Of a stretch of DNA of 64,000 nt, positions 46,745 to 57,850 are shown in pieces. The DNA comes from Hypomyces perniciosus (lineage: Eukaryota > Ascomycota > Sordariomycetes > Hypocreales > Hypocreaceae): contig SPDT01000007.1 of assembly GCA_008477525.1 (NCBI GenBank), forward strand, positions 3,782,001-3,846,000, written 5' to 3'. A program made the translations under genes and the position numbers. The notes under the pieces are model-generated. The model ran no database searches. It was not told where the DNA came from and saw only the letters and a program-made list of their open reading frames with translations. How positions within the stretch are numbered: position 1 is the stretch's first letter; the number at the start of each line of letters is the position of its first letter.

Positions 46745-48658
46745 TTATCGGGTCGTAACGCCATGCTCGTGTTCTGCCAAAAACTCTGGTGGCACCTCGT
46801 TCTCACTGTCGCGTCTGTGTAGTGCTGCTCCGATTTTTGGGCTGATCACCGAGTCATCATCGACATGCGAGGTGAACAGGTCTGGCGGTACCTCGTTATC
46901 ACTCTCCTCGATGTAATGATGATTCTCATTCTCTGCCCCAGTTTCGTCTTGCAAGCTCTCGCCATTATTAGGAGTGCTGTTCTCTGGGACCACGACTAAA
47001 CTTTCCAGCATGGTGTAAGCTTCATTGAATGCCTCCAATTCGGCTCCGATGGCGCAGATAAGGAGGTTCCAGTGCTTCTCTTCAGCCAACTGCATATGTT
47101 GCTCCAGTTCATCCACCACCTTCTTCATTCGAGGAAGTTGATCAATTATTATTTTTTCCTGCGACGGGACCTTTTCCTTTCCCTTTAGGGATGACGAAGA
47201 AGGGGATGTTGCGCCGGGCTTCATGACTTGTCGTAGACTCGATTCGAAGTCTGTCACCAATTGCATAACATTTTCCCACATCGCGCCGCCCTCCTCCAAG
47301 GCCTGCCGATCGGCATCAATACGCGCTTTGCGCCGCTCCAAGGCCGCTACCTCGCCTTCCCACCACGATTTTGCCATCTCCAGTGTGCGTCGTTCCGGAA
47401 TGAGTTGCAAGAATTCCACCCCCCCGGATACTACCGATTCTCCTTCGCCGTCTCCATTTTGATCGAGCATTTCCAGGTCCAGTGGCTGAATAGGAGGGCG
47501 ACGCATAAGCTCTATGACCTCGGAGTCCACATCTTTCAACGCACCGCGATAACCGCTCAATCCTGCCTCCCTCCTGTTCTTGATATCGTCCATTTTCCCT
47601 CGGAGCCAGCGGCGTCGATTTCTCATCCCGACAAGCTTCTCCTCGAGAAGGCGGATTTCTTCGTTCAATGCATCATGCGTCGCGCCAAGTTCTCGTAGCT
47701 CTTTCCCTAGGGGCTCCTCACCATCTTCCTCCAGACTATGCAGCTCGGTGTGTATATCGACCTTCCTTGCGCTTAATCGATCCAGGTATTCAAGAGCCTC
47801 TCGTCGTTGAGACAAGGCATTTTCTAAGTGGGCATTCTCTTCTTTCTTGAGTCTTGCCATGGCTGTTATGGATTTGCGGAGCGCAGCACGAGTAGCTCGC
47901 AATCCTGGAGGCCGGTCCTTTGTTGGCTGCCTAACTGGAATCACATTGCCATCAGGAGTTGCCCGGGTTGGTACGTAAAGGGAGCCTGTCATCCGGGACT
48001 TGGAGCTTTTGGTGGAGTAAAAGGTGCCCGTCGGAGTACTGCTCCCAGCATCGCTGTATGCATCCTCTTCAGTAGCTGAGGGAGTATCTGAAAGTCCACT
48101 TCCCGCTATCAGTGCGGCGGCCTGCAAGTCAAGCAGTTGTTGAACCTCTAGCTCTAGGGCTTTTTCCTGTCGCTGTAATCCTCGCCAGATTGAGTCAGGC
48201 TTATGTGACGCAACCTCATGCCTGTGGTCAAACAACACCCTGCCGACGCCGTGTTGGCTTCCTCCCACGAGCTTTGGAGGGATGCCGTTGCTGCGATCAG
48301 AGGGGCCGACAGAAGACCCTCGACTCGGGTCTTTGCTTATCATGATCGAGGATGTTATGGGCGGCGGTGGACCGGCGAACATTGGCCGTGGCTTTCTCTT
48401 GGATGCCGATCCAACTGAGCTAGCATTGTCACGCCAAGAGCTGGGCGATGCTCCACGAGGTGTTCCCAGCACATCTTGTTCGGTCAGCCAAGCTCGCGGT
48501 AGATCTTCGTCGTCGGGTGTTGAGGCATCGTCGGGTCGGGGGTCTAGCTGATTCAACTGGTATTCGCTCGGCGATCGTTTTGGGGATTTGTGTAGCGGTA
48601 ACATTGGGGATCTCCTTCGAGGGCTCGTTAAGCGGTCGAGAAAGGATGGAGAAGCCAT
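46745..48658 (-). CDS. Autophagy-related protein 28 (Atg28)-like coiled-coil protein
   Basis: Single exon, 637 residues, with ATG at 48658 in the context GCCACAATGG; the frame upstream has no ATG. The N-terminal 150 residues are Ser/Pro/Arg-rich (MASPSFLDRLTSPRRRSPML, YQLNQLDPRPDD). They are followed by long heptad-like helices from about 185 to 500 (LQRQEKALELEVQQLLDLQ, LRKSITAMARLKKEE, EEIRLLEEKLVGMRNRRRWLRGK). The order and the N-terminal text match filamentous-fungal proteins annotated as Atg28, which in Pichia acts in peroxisome and bulk autophagy. The tail has a pair of repeated elements, ESDNEVPPDLFTSH and DSENEVPPEFLAEH, which look like a duplicated short binding motif. The match is from memory and not database-checked. 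Confidence 0.75.
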   Translation of the reverse strand: MASPSFLDRLTSPRRRSPMLPLHKSPKRSPSEYQLNQLDPRPDDASTPDDEDLPRAWLTEQDVLGTPRGASPSSWRDNASSVGSASKRKPRPMFAGPPPPITSSIMISKDPSRGSSVGPSDRSNGIPPKLVGGSQHGVGRVLFDHRHEVASHKPDSIWRGLQRQEKALELEVQQLLDLQAAALIAGSGLSDTPSATEEDAYSDAGSSTPTGTFYSTKSSKSRMTGSLYVPTRATPDGNVIPVRQPTKDRPPGLRATRAALRKSITAMARLKKEENAHLENALSQRREALEYLDRLSARKVDIHTELHSLEEDGEEPLGKELRELGATHDALNEEIRLLEEKLVGMRNRRRWLRGKMDDIKNRREAGLSGYRGALKDVDSEVIELMRRPPIQPLDLEMLDQNGDGEGESVVSGGVEFLQLIPERRTLEMAKSWWEGEVAALERRKARIDADRQALEEGGAMWENVMQLVTDFESSLRQVMKPGATSPSSSSLKGKEKVPSQEKIIIDQLPRMKKVVDELEQHMQLAEEKHWNLLICAIGAELEAFNEAYTMLESLVVVPENSTPNNGESLQDETGAENENHHYIEESDNEVPPDLFTSHVDDDSVISPKIGAALHRRDSENEVPPEFLAEHEHGVTTR

Positions 48659-49644
48659 TGTGGCGGCTTCTGGCTTCTGGCTTCTGGCTTCTAAGGGAGC
48701 AAGCAACGATAAAGGTGAGGGAAGTAATAGAACGAAGCGGTTTGAGACAGCAAAGTGAGTAACGACATCCCTTTATGGCATGCAAGGATCAAGTTCCAAG
48801 TGCAAGAGGGAAGAGTCGTGGTAACTGGCTGGCTCTAGAGCGTGCTTGAGGCGTGCTCACGAGGACTGTTTTACTAGGTAGAGGCTGGGATCGGTGCGGC
48901 ATGTGCTCCTTTCCGATGCTCTTATCGATGACAACACACAGTATAAGTACAAAGTACGAAGTAGTACTGCCCATATTTGATAGTCGTGGGGCATCAAGAC
49001 ACAGTTGACAGGCCCTTCTACAAGGTTTCAACCGCCATGGGGGTTTCTCTTGAATTGACAGCGCTCTTCATATCAGCCATCGTGCTCTTGAGAAAGTATC
49101 TATTGTAGAGTCTTGTCAGTGAATAGATGCCGTGGCTTGTAGATTTGGATCCGAGAGTCGTCGAGGCCTACGGAGTACTGTCCACGCCATCAACAGGACA
49201 CTGATCAAACCAGAAATCCACACATAATTGCGCGGAATGGCGGTATTCCACAGCATTGGAATCCTCTATAATATTCTTTTTACCAATACATCTCTAGATT
49301 GATAGAGCAGAGAGGCGCTGGATATGATCAACCGCTACGAGCCGCTGGAAATGGCGGCGCAGTCAGTGGTAGCACAGCTAAGGTGGTAGCGGGCTCCATA
49401 GCGACTCATGTGGTCATTGGAACCAGACATTGAAACCAAATCAAGCCATCAATCCAGCTTGGACATACATAATCCTCCTCAACACTGCAAATCAGCAACA
49501 AGCTGCGACGGGGCCGCCAGCGCCCCTTGATCAAGCCCGCCGCGTCGGGTCCTTGATGCGTCTTTTGCCTATCTTATTTGCCTATCCCTCAGCACTGACT
49601 TGACTCGACCTCCGCCCCGTCTCGCCCCCCCAAAGCCAAACGCC
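48659..49644. promoter_or_regulatory. Divergent promoter region, Atg28 / WD40 gene
   Basis: The gap separates two genes reading outward. It starts with a (TTCTGGC)n tandem repeat at about 48666-48692, just upstream of the Atg28 ATG, within its likely 5' UTR. TACTCCGTA-type elements lie at 48946-48967 and 49169-49178. No gene is seen. Confidence 0.45.
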
Positions 49645-51630
49645 ATGAACCAATCACATCAGCTGCCTCCTCCTCGACGGCAGCAGACTGGAACGGGGCC
49701 CTATGGCGCTCAGCAGGACGAACTTCACATGTCTGGCATGAGTCCCCAGGCCCAGCTATCGCCGCGAGACTACGCTCCCCAGATCCAACTCGACCAGTCG
49801 CCCGCCAGCAGCCAGCATCCCGCAGCGAGTTCTGTTCCCAACGTCCTCCAACCTGGTGGCATGTCAGCGCGCCCGCTGTCCATGTCTGTCAGCACCGCTC
49901 CGACACTTCCCACGATGCATTCGTCTGGCTCTGGAGCCGCATCCGGGTCCGGCTCCCTGGCGCAGCAACACCAATCGCAACACCCACAAGCGCCGCCTCC
50001 AGACTATCAATCGCCCTCGAAGCCTGTCCTGAACATGTCGCACGCCTACTCCCGCTCCAGCCCCGCCGCCAACTACGATGCGCCGACCTCTTCCTCCTCC
50101 TACCACGCCTACACGCCAACCACCCCTGGCGGTTCGTCGTCCCAGTTCATATCGCCTCAAGATGCTGCCAAGTACGGCGCTTCGGGCTCCCAGCGCACCT
50201 TCTCCAATACGCCGTTAGGCCTCGCAGACATTCGACCGCGCGCTGACTCAAGCATGTCGGATGGTACGCCTGGCACTCTGGGCTACGAGCTCGCCAACAC
50301 CCAACCTGGCCCGAGCAACTACTTGGCCCCGTGGCCGATCTATGCATTCGATTGGTGCAAGTGGACGCCCCGTGGGAATAGTGCTGGCAAAGTCGCCGTG
50401 GGCAGTTATCTGGAGGATGGACATAACTTTGTATGCTTTGCCTGGGCTCGACAATGTCTTCGACATACATGCTGACCTGCGCAATCTCTAGATCCAAATC
50501 CTCGACAGTCAAGTCATCCCAACCCCCCAGGACGTATATACCCCTGGATCCTCCAAATACAGTCTCGAATTCACCAAAATCGCCGAGGCCACCCACTCGT
50601 ATCCTGTCACGCGGCTGTTATGGGAGCCCCCATCCTCACAGAAGCAGTCAACCGATCTTTTGGCAACCTCTGGCGATCATTTACGGCTATGGTCACTTCC
50701 ATCTGACACCCCAACTGCATCGAGCAATAATATCACTCGGGGTCAGCGCGACGCGGCGGTTACCAAGCTCACCCCCCTGGCATTGTTGTCAAACTCCAAG
50801 ACACCCGACCACACAGCCCCACTCACGTCGCTCGATTGGAACACCGTCTCTCCCAGTCTCATCATTACGTCTAGCATTGACACCACTTGCACAATATGGG
50901 ATATTCCGTCATTGACAGCTAAAACCCAACTGATCGCACACGACAAGGAGGTGTACGACGTGAGGTTCTGTGCCAAGAGCGTCGACGTTTTTGTAAGCTG
51001 TGGTCAGGATGGAAGCGTGCGTATGTTTGACTTGAGGAGCTTGGAGCATTCGACCATCATTTATGAGCCGACTGGAAAGGAAGATAGAGGTTTGTCACCC
51101 CTTCTATTTGATATATATATCCAAGCATGATGGCTAACGCGCTGGTGATAGAAACAGGGGAAAGAATGAGTCCCACAACTGCCCAACAGACTCTGACGAA
51201 TCCCCCTCCTCTTCTGCGTATAGCCACATCACCTCACGATACTCATCTCCTAGCAACATTTGCACAGGATTCCAACGTTATCCGCATTCTAGATGTGCGG
51301 CAACCTGGTCAGGCTCTACTTGAACTGCGAGGTCATACTGGTCCCATCAACTGTATAGAATGGTCGCCTTTACGACGAGGAACATTGGCCTCGGGCGGAG
51401 ATGATTGCCAAGTGCTGCTGTGGGATCTGATGAACTCTAATTCCACCATTGTGGGCCCACCAATCAACGGCACTCCCCAGCAAGACAATCAAAGAAGCCC
51501 GGTAGCATGCTGGGATTGTGATTACGAAGTAGGGAACTTGGGTTGGGTACCTCACATTCAGGGCACTGACAACGGCGAATGGCTCGGTGTTGGTGCTGGA
51601 CGAGGTGTCTGGGGGGTCAGGGTGATGTGA
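49645..51630 (+). CDS. WD40-repeat protein, WDR68/DCAF7 (TTG1) type
   Basis: Exons 49645-50430, 50492-51089 and 51152-51630 (introns GTATGC..CTCTAG and GTTTGT..GATAG with a GCTAAC branch) give 620 residues. The first 215 residues are a Pro/Ser/Gln-rich disordered region. Then comes the WDR68 core: YLAPWPIYAFDWCKW, KVAVGSYLEDGHNFIQIL, SYPVTRLLWEP, TSLDWNTVSPSLIITSSIDT, VYDVRFCAKSVDVFVSCGQD, DVRQPGQALLELRGHTGPIN and GTLASGGDDCQVLLWDL. WDR68/DCAF7 proteins are adaptors that bind DYRK/HIPK kinases and can serve cullin-4 ligases. The long disordered N-terminus is a fungal addition. The ORF upstream of 49645 is open but has no ATG. Confidence 0.88.
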
Positions 51631-52017
51631 TCAAAGACCTCCAACAAATAAGCATTTGATGAATGGAGCGAAATGAGACAGCATACAGATGCCGCTTTCT
51701 CTCTATCACCGCCCGCTCCGATGTATAGACCTGATAGTTCGGGGGGATATATGTACCACCAAACCTGGGAAGACTGGTGTTTTGTACCCATGGCTCCATG
51801 GCGCCGGCACAGAGTTGGATTATGGAGGCGTGATGAGTGACGATTGAAGGTTTGGTCAATGGCTTTGGTGAACGGACGGAAAAGAACGAGTGCGTTGATA
51901 GTGGCCCTGCACAAGGGGTTTGCATTTGTTGATCGCAAGTGGAAGCCAGGGAGGTTTTTAGAAGGCTAGGCTTCATGAATACAGCGAGCATATATGTTTA
52001 GATTGGCCTCGTGCCTG
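51631..52017. other. Convergent 3' intergenic region
   Basis: A gap of 0.39 kb lies between the WD40 gene and the quinone-oxidoreductase-like gene, which face each other. No gene or repeat is seen. Confidence 0.5.
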
Positions 52018-53151
52018 TCACAACCTCGACTGCTGTTCTTGTCTCTCATCTGCGCTGATTTTGATGACGGCTTTCCCTAAGATCCTTCGGTCGGAAATAT
52101 CTGCCAATGCTTGAGGGACGCTTTCGAGGCCTGGGTAACGCGTGGATACTGTGGGTTTGATCTTTCCGCTCTCTATCAAGGGTCTCAGCTGACTCCAGAT
52201 CTGGCCTCCCTCCTGTCGGTATCGCCGAACGCTTTCTCCGTACCGCTGCAACCGTTAGTCTACTCGTCGTGCCAGGAAGCGAGTCCAGTCAAACTCACAT
52301 ATCCGATAAGAGTTACTTGCTTCAACAACAGTCTGTTCATAGAGATCTTCTCCATATTCCCTTCTCTTGCAGCAAAACCAACCACCAAGCTCCTTCCACG
52401 GTGGGCGATACACTTCAGACTGAGATCTACCTGGCCCACGGGGTCATACACCACATCGACTCCCTTCCCATCAGTTTCTTGGAGGATGCGCTCCCACCAG
52501 CCAGCCTTGGAGTAGTTGACGCATACACTGGCGCCATATGACCTTGCGTATGCGCACTTCTCGTCTGAGCCTGCAGTGCCTAATACGCGACAGCCTAGGG
52601 CAACGGCGATTTGCACAGGCATGATGCCGAGTCCACCTGTGGCAGCATGAACCAGCACTGTTTCTCCCGGTGCCAGACGACCCGCGAGTACAAGCGCGCC
52701 ATAGGAGACTGGGAGCGTTGCGCTAAGGCCAGCAGCATCAGTGAAGGTCCATTCTGGCAGAATTTTCTGGATACTGGAAGAATCAGCCGCTAATGTTAGA
52801 ACCTCGGCATAGGACCCTTGATGGCCTCCAAATACGGCATCACCGGGCTTGAATTGGCAGTGTGAAGGAGCTGAGATGACAATGCCAGAAAACTCTAGGC
52901 CAAGGGTAAATGGAGGGCGGACGAGGTGTCGGTTATTCTGGTGTTTGCCTCGAGCCTACGGGTCATCAGCGGTTTGGCTGGGTAGGTTCATGGACGAAGA
53001 TAATGAGATCCTACATATAGAGTATCGAAAAAGTTGAACGGCTACGACTTTGACAAGTATCTGTTTGGGTTTTGGTTGGGGTTGAGGGACCTCGGATATT
53101 TTGTACTTGATCAAGATGCTCACAGAACTCTTTGATCACAATAGCCTTCAT
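52018..53151 (-). pseudogene. Quinone-oxidoreductase-like (MDR family) gene with two apparent frameshifts
   Basis: Exons 53015-53151, 52299-52955 and 52018-52245 would encode about 339 residues of a zinc-less MDR oxidoreductase. The core is intact: RHLVRPPFTLGLEFSGIV, FKPGDAVFGG, the NADP-binding VLVHAATGGLGIMPVQIA, and VVYDPVGQ. In exon 1, MKAIVIKEF is in the ATG frame. The conserved KISEVPQPQPKPKQILVKVV lies one base further on, and NFFDTLY one base further again. So two single-base insertions (between 53112-53105 and about 53042-53035) break the frame. No intron explains them. The introns (53014-52956, GTAGGA..GTAG; 52298-52246, GTGAGT..GCAG) are normal. The gene is either recently disabled or carries assembly errors; if intact it would be an NADPH:quinone reductase of unknown substrate. 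Confidence 0.65.
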
Positions 53152-53549
53152 GGTAGTGTAGCGCTATACTGCGAATGAGACGTAATTTTCAAAAATCTGA
53201 ATGAGTAGTACCGAGTCCACGGGAAAAACTATTTCTCCCATGAAACCTATCAATTTACATAGATGCGTGATGAGTATGATTTCACGCATCATTTACACAC
53301 CTCGGTGAGGAGGTGAAAGAATGAATGAAAGCTCCAGCTAAATATTCCGCTAATGCACCAGCTGCCGCTATTGGAGCTACTCAATGAATGCGCGTTTCCC
53401 GACAATTAGCCGCGTCGCCAGCCTTGCCTTTGGCTTTGAGGTCGCAACGCTCTTCTAGATATTCTCATTCTTCTTTTTTCTCTTTCCTCTCCATCATTGT
53501 TTTCAGCGCCCGCACATATCTGAGGACGCGTCGCATAATACAGTTCGAG
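53152..53549. promoter_or_regulatory. Divergent promoter region, oxidoreductase / Spt5
   Basis: This gap of 0.4 kb separates two genes reading outward. The Spt5 frame is open upstream to an ATG at 53388, but that extension is hydrophobic/basic and unlike Spt5, so I read it as 5' UTR. A CT-rich stretch (53455-53505) precedes the start. Confidence 0.4.
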
Positions 53550-56500
53550 ATGGCGTCCAACGATCCGCATCGGTTCGATGAATCTGAGGATGAGGAAGAC
53601 TTCAACCCTGCGCCTGCAGATGTGTCCGACGACGAAGGGGGCAATGAGGCTGGAGACAGCAGTCCAGCCCGTCACCACGGCGCGGATGACGACGAAGATG
53701 CTGAGCCATCCAAGCCGCGAGCTAATGATGATGACGATGAGGATGAAGAAGAGGAAGAGGAAGAAGAGGGTGGACGCGGCGGCGACGATGATGATGAGGA
53801 AGATGAGGAAGACGACGATGATGATGACATCCAACATGTATGTTCTTCGGATACATGCCATTGTGCGTGCCCCAATGAGCAAAGAATACTGACCAGGTTA
53901 CAAAGGGCCATCGTAGGAAACGTCGACGTGATAGACGCAATGCCTTCTTCGATATCGAAGCCGAAGTCGACGACGAGGACGAGGGTGAGGACGAAGAGAA
54001 AGACGGTGAAGAAATAGAGGACTTCATCGACAATGCCCACCCCGATGACATAGCCGAAAGCGCCCGACTTGACGATGATCGGAGACACCGCGAACTTGAC
54101 CGGCGCCGCGAGATGGAGGCTAGTATGGATGCCGAGAAGCAGGCCGAGATTTTGCGACAACGGTACGGTGGTCGACGCTCTGCAAAGGGATTCGGCGACT
54201 CTGCCGTTGTGCCAAAGCGTCTTCTCCTTCCTAGCGTTGACGACCCCAGCGTCTGGGCCGTACGATGTAAAGAAGGCAAGGAACGCGAGGTCGTCATGTC
54301 TGTCATGAAACGTGTTGAGGAGCGAAGGGGCACGAAAGATGAACTGGCAATTACCTCTGCTTTCGAGCGTGGTGGTGCTACATCCGTCATGAAGGGCTTC
54401 ATCTATGTCGAGACTCAGAGGCAGACCGATATCCTCGTAGCCCTCGATGGCATTCTCAATGTCTACCCTCACTCCAAATTGACTCTGGTGGACATCAAGG
54501 ACATGCCCGAACTTTTACGTGTTACCAAGACCCCGACACTGGAACCCGGCGCGTGGGTGCGACTTCAGAGACCAGCAAAGCATAGTGGCGACTTGGCCCA
54601 GGTCATTGATGTAACTGAGAATGGCTTGGAGGCAAGAGTGCGATTTATTCCCAGATTGGATTACGGGATGCGAGATGATGCTCTTTCCGTGCTCACTCCA
54701 GATGGCAAGCGGAAGAGGGCACCAGGCATGGGACCAAAGCCGCCTCAACGGCTGTTCAGCGAAATCGAAGCACGAAAGCGACATCCTCGTCATATCCAGG
54801 GCAATCCAACAACCAATACCTGGACTTACATGGGAGACGAATTCGAAAATGGCTTCCAAGTCAAGGATGTCAAGATTCAGCAGCTCATAGTTACCGATGT
54901 CAACCCGTCCTTGGAAGAAGTCACCCGATTCGCTTCCGGCGCTGAGGATGGCACAGAGAACCTCGACTTGAAGGCATTGGCAGCCAGCTTGAAGGACAGT
55001 AACACGCTCGTCACATATTTGCCTGGCGATATTATCGAGGTGTACGCTGGAGAGCAAAGGGGTGTTGTTGGAAAAGCCACCAATGTCCAAGGCGACATTG
55101 TGACCATGTTCGTTACAGAGGGTGATCTGAAGGGCCAGAGCATCGAGGTTCCCATCAAGGGCCTACGTAAGCGCTTTAAGATTGGCGACCACGTCAAGGT
55201 CATTGGTGGCAGCAAGTTCCAGGACGAAGTCGGTACAGTAGTCAAGATCTCCGAAGATCGGGTCACTTTGTTGACCGACCAAACCAACAACGAAGTCACT
55301 GTGTTCAGCAAGGACTTGCGAGAGGCAAGTGACATTGGTGGACAGGGTTCTCTTGGTCAGTATGAGCTCCACGACCTTGTCCAGCTAGACCCTACGACGG
55401 TTGGCTGCATTGTCAAGGTTGATCGCGAGTCTTTGATGGTTCTGGATCAATACGGAGATACCCGTCAAGTCATGCCATCTCAGATCTCGAACAAACTACC
55501 GAAGAGGAAACAGGCAGTTGCTGCTGACCGAGAAGGGTCGGAAATTCGACTCGATGATGTGGTGAAGGAGTTCACTGGACTGCAGCGCCAGGGCAAGATC
55601 ATTCATATTCATCGATCCTATGTCTTCCTACATACTAATGCCACCAACGAGAATGCCGGTGTTTTCGTCACCAAGGCAAGCATGGTCAACACGATTGCCG
55701 CCAAGGGTGGCCGTGTCAATGCCGCAGCTTCGGGACCAGACTTGACCACCATGAACCCTGCTTTGAAGATCCACAAGAATGGCGCCGAAAACAAGCCCAT
55801 TCAGCCAGTCAAGTCATTTGGTCGTGATCGAGCCATTAACCAAACTGTGATTATCAAGAAAGGATCATACAAAGGTCTTCTCGGAATCGTCAAAGATACC
55901 ACAGATACGCACGCACGTGTGGAGCTTCATACCAAGAGCAAGACTATTACTGTTGCCCGAGAGTTTCTCAGCTTCAAGGACAAGACCACCGGTGCGAATA
56001 TTGATATCAACGGCAGAGGAGGACGTCCTGCACCGGGAGGAGCGGGCCGTGGCTCGGGTGACAGAGTTCCGAGCTGGCAGGGAGGCTCTCGCACACCAAT
56101 GAGTTCCGGTAATTCGGATAGGGTTCCAGCCTGGGGATCGAGGAGTAAGTTTTTCAATTCAATACCATACCTCGCGAGTTTCGCTAACAGTCATAGCACC
56201 TGCTCAAGGCGGTCGCACACCAGCTTGGAAGCAGGATTATTCTGGATCGCGCACTCCTGCGTGGGCAGATGGATCGAGAACTGTCAACCCGTATGATGGC
56301 AGCCGCACGGCCTACGGTTCAGGTTCTCGTACACCAGCATGGCAGTCTGGCGCGAGAACACCCGCACCAGGCGATGCATTTGGTGCCGGATCTCGTACCC
56401 CGGCGTATGGTGGTGGAGAAGGCTGGGCATCCGGTTCCAAGACGCCTGCATGGGGGGCATCAGCGCCCACTCCAGGAGCCAGCGGAAACGAATCATGGGG

Positions 56501-56816
56501 CTATACACCCGGAGCTACATCTTCTACTGCATACGATGCTCCCACACCCGGAGGCGCGCTGGGAGCCCCTACTCCTGGCGCATTGAGCGCACCCACCCCA
56601 GGAGCATATAATGCCCCGACACCCGGAGCTGCGCCAACCCCAGCGGGAGGCTGGCAAGGCGGGTGGGGAGGATCAGAGTCGGCCCCTACACCTGCTGCTG
56701 GAGCACCAACACCATCTGCGACAGGGTATTCCGGCTACGGTGCGCCCACGCCATCGGCCTACGGTGCGCCAGAAACACCTGCGGGTAGTGGCCCGAGGTA
56801 CACGGATGACGATTGA
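53550..56816 (+). CDS. SPT5: Transcription elongation factor Spt5
   Basis: Exons 53550-53837, 53897-56144 and 56197-56816, with introns of 59 and 52 bases, give 1051 residues. Layout: acidic N-terminus (Asp/Glu runs to about 96); basic [23 protein letters not shown] domain around [20 protein letters not shown] to [11 protein letters not shown]; several KOW motifs (e.g. [70 protein letters not shown]). The C-terminal repeat region from about residue 830 has two repeat types: SRTPAW-like units, then APTPGA-like units. Spt5 with Spt4 binds RNA polymerase II and promotes elongation; the repeats are phosphorylation targets. The chosen ATG gives the canonical [18 protein letters not shown]. The C-terminal repeats lie in exon 3, joined by [13 protein letters not shown]. 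Confidence 0.95.
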
Positions 56817-57165
56817 GAGCGGCCGGAGTGTCAGCTTGGGAGGGGGAGAATGGACATGGCGTTTCGGGACGATTGTAATCTTGTCAACATAGAAAGCAGG
56901 GCATTTCCCATGCTTTAGCAGCAGCAGTCAGTTTGATTTAGCTCTAGGAAAAGCGATGTTGTGAGAAAATGAATCATAGGCTTAATGCATCAGAGGATTC
57001 TCCTATCTATCTATCATGAGAAATGACATTATGTTGTCAGTGCGGCTCCGGAACTGGCCGAGTTTCGGCCGAAAAAAAAGTGCGCCATCTTTGTATCCGA
57101 GAGCTGTTATCTACCAGATTACAAAGTACGAAGTACACCCATTCAAACTGCATACAAGACGCGCC
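56817..57165. other. Intergenic
   Basis: This short gap lies between Spt5 and the downstream co-oriented gene. It contains an element copy, GTACGAAGTAC, at 57126-57136. The frame of the next gene is open here, but the first good ATG is 57166. Confidence 0.4.
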
Positions 57166-57850
57166 ATGTTTCGCCCACAACTCCAGAGGCGCCTCGCTGA
57201 GAGATGCAGAAATCGACAATGTCAAATCTACGGGCGATCATCTGCCAACTCGACGTCAAAGCCCACTAGCCCGTCATTATCGAGGAATTACGCGCAATCA
57301 ACATCAAGCGCCAGATCGGCTTCGACGAGAAGCACAGCAGCCTCTTCCGCAGCAGCCAGCAGAGCATCGCCTCTAAAGCCACAACATTCTTCATCCTCCT
57401 CTTCTTCTTCCTCCTCCTCATCATCGTCGTCCTCGTCATCATCTCGAGCGCAGAGCTCAGCCTCGTCAAGCACCTCCTCGGCGAATGCTAGTTCCGCGGC
57501 GTTAAGAACCGCCCAAGAGCGAGAAGCCGCCCTCCGAGCAGCGCGACTACGACGTCTTGGCCAGCAGCAAGATAGAGAGGCGGAAGAAGCGAAGAAGGCG
57601 GAGGAGAAGAAGGAGTATCAGAAGAGATACAAGACGGCGGCGAGGAAGTGGGTGTCGACGATTATAGCGCTGCCTATAATGCTGGTTACGAGTTACTATC
57701 TCTTTGATAGACGTAAGTGCAGCACTTCTTCTGGTAATGGATATTGTACGCGTGAGCTAACGTTTGGCGCTGGCAGTGGCATTGGGGAATCAGCCCAAGT
57801 CGTTAGACAAGTTCCGTGAAGAGGGCAAGGCGAAAGAATCGGAGGCGTAG
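57166..57850 (+). CDS. Putative mitochondrial membrane protein with poly-Ser stretch
   Basis: Exons 57166-57712 and 57777-57850 (intron GTAAGT..GGCAG with a GCTAAC branch) give 206 residues. The N-terminus MFRPQLQRRLAERCRNRQCQ is Arg-rich and lacks acids, as in mitochondrial presequences. A Ser-rich region with a run of about 20 Ser (57385-57445) follows. Then come a charged helix (AAKEE/KKAEEKKEYQKRYK-like), one membrane segment (STIIALPIMLVTSYYLF) and a C-terminal LALGNQPKSLDKFREEGKAK, which crosses the intron. A single-pass inner-membrane protein facing either side would fit. I do not recognise the family. The poly-Ser is coded by mixed TCT/TCC/TCA/TCG. Confidence 0.7.

Noticed and set aside
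53388..53549. 54-residue N-terminal extension of Spt5
   Set aside because: Open in frame from an ATG, but basic and hydrophobic, unlike Spt5; the second ATG gives the canonical acidic start. Treated as 5' UTR.
53672..54472. 266-codon minus-strand frame with a poly-Ser run
   Set aside because: Antisense of the Asp/Glu-rich N-terminus of Spt5; the Ser run is the complement of the GAT/GAC/GAA repeats.
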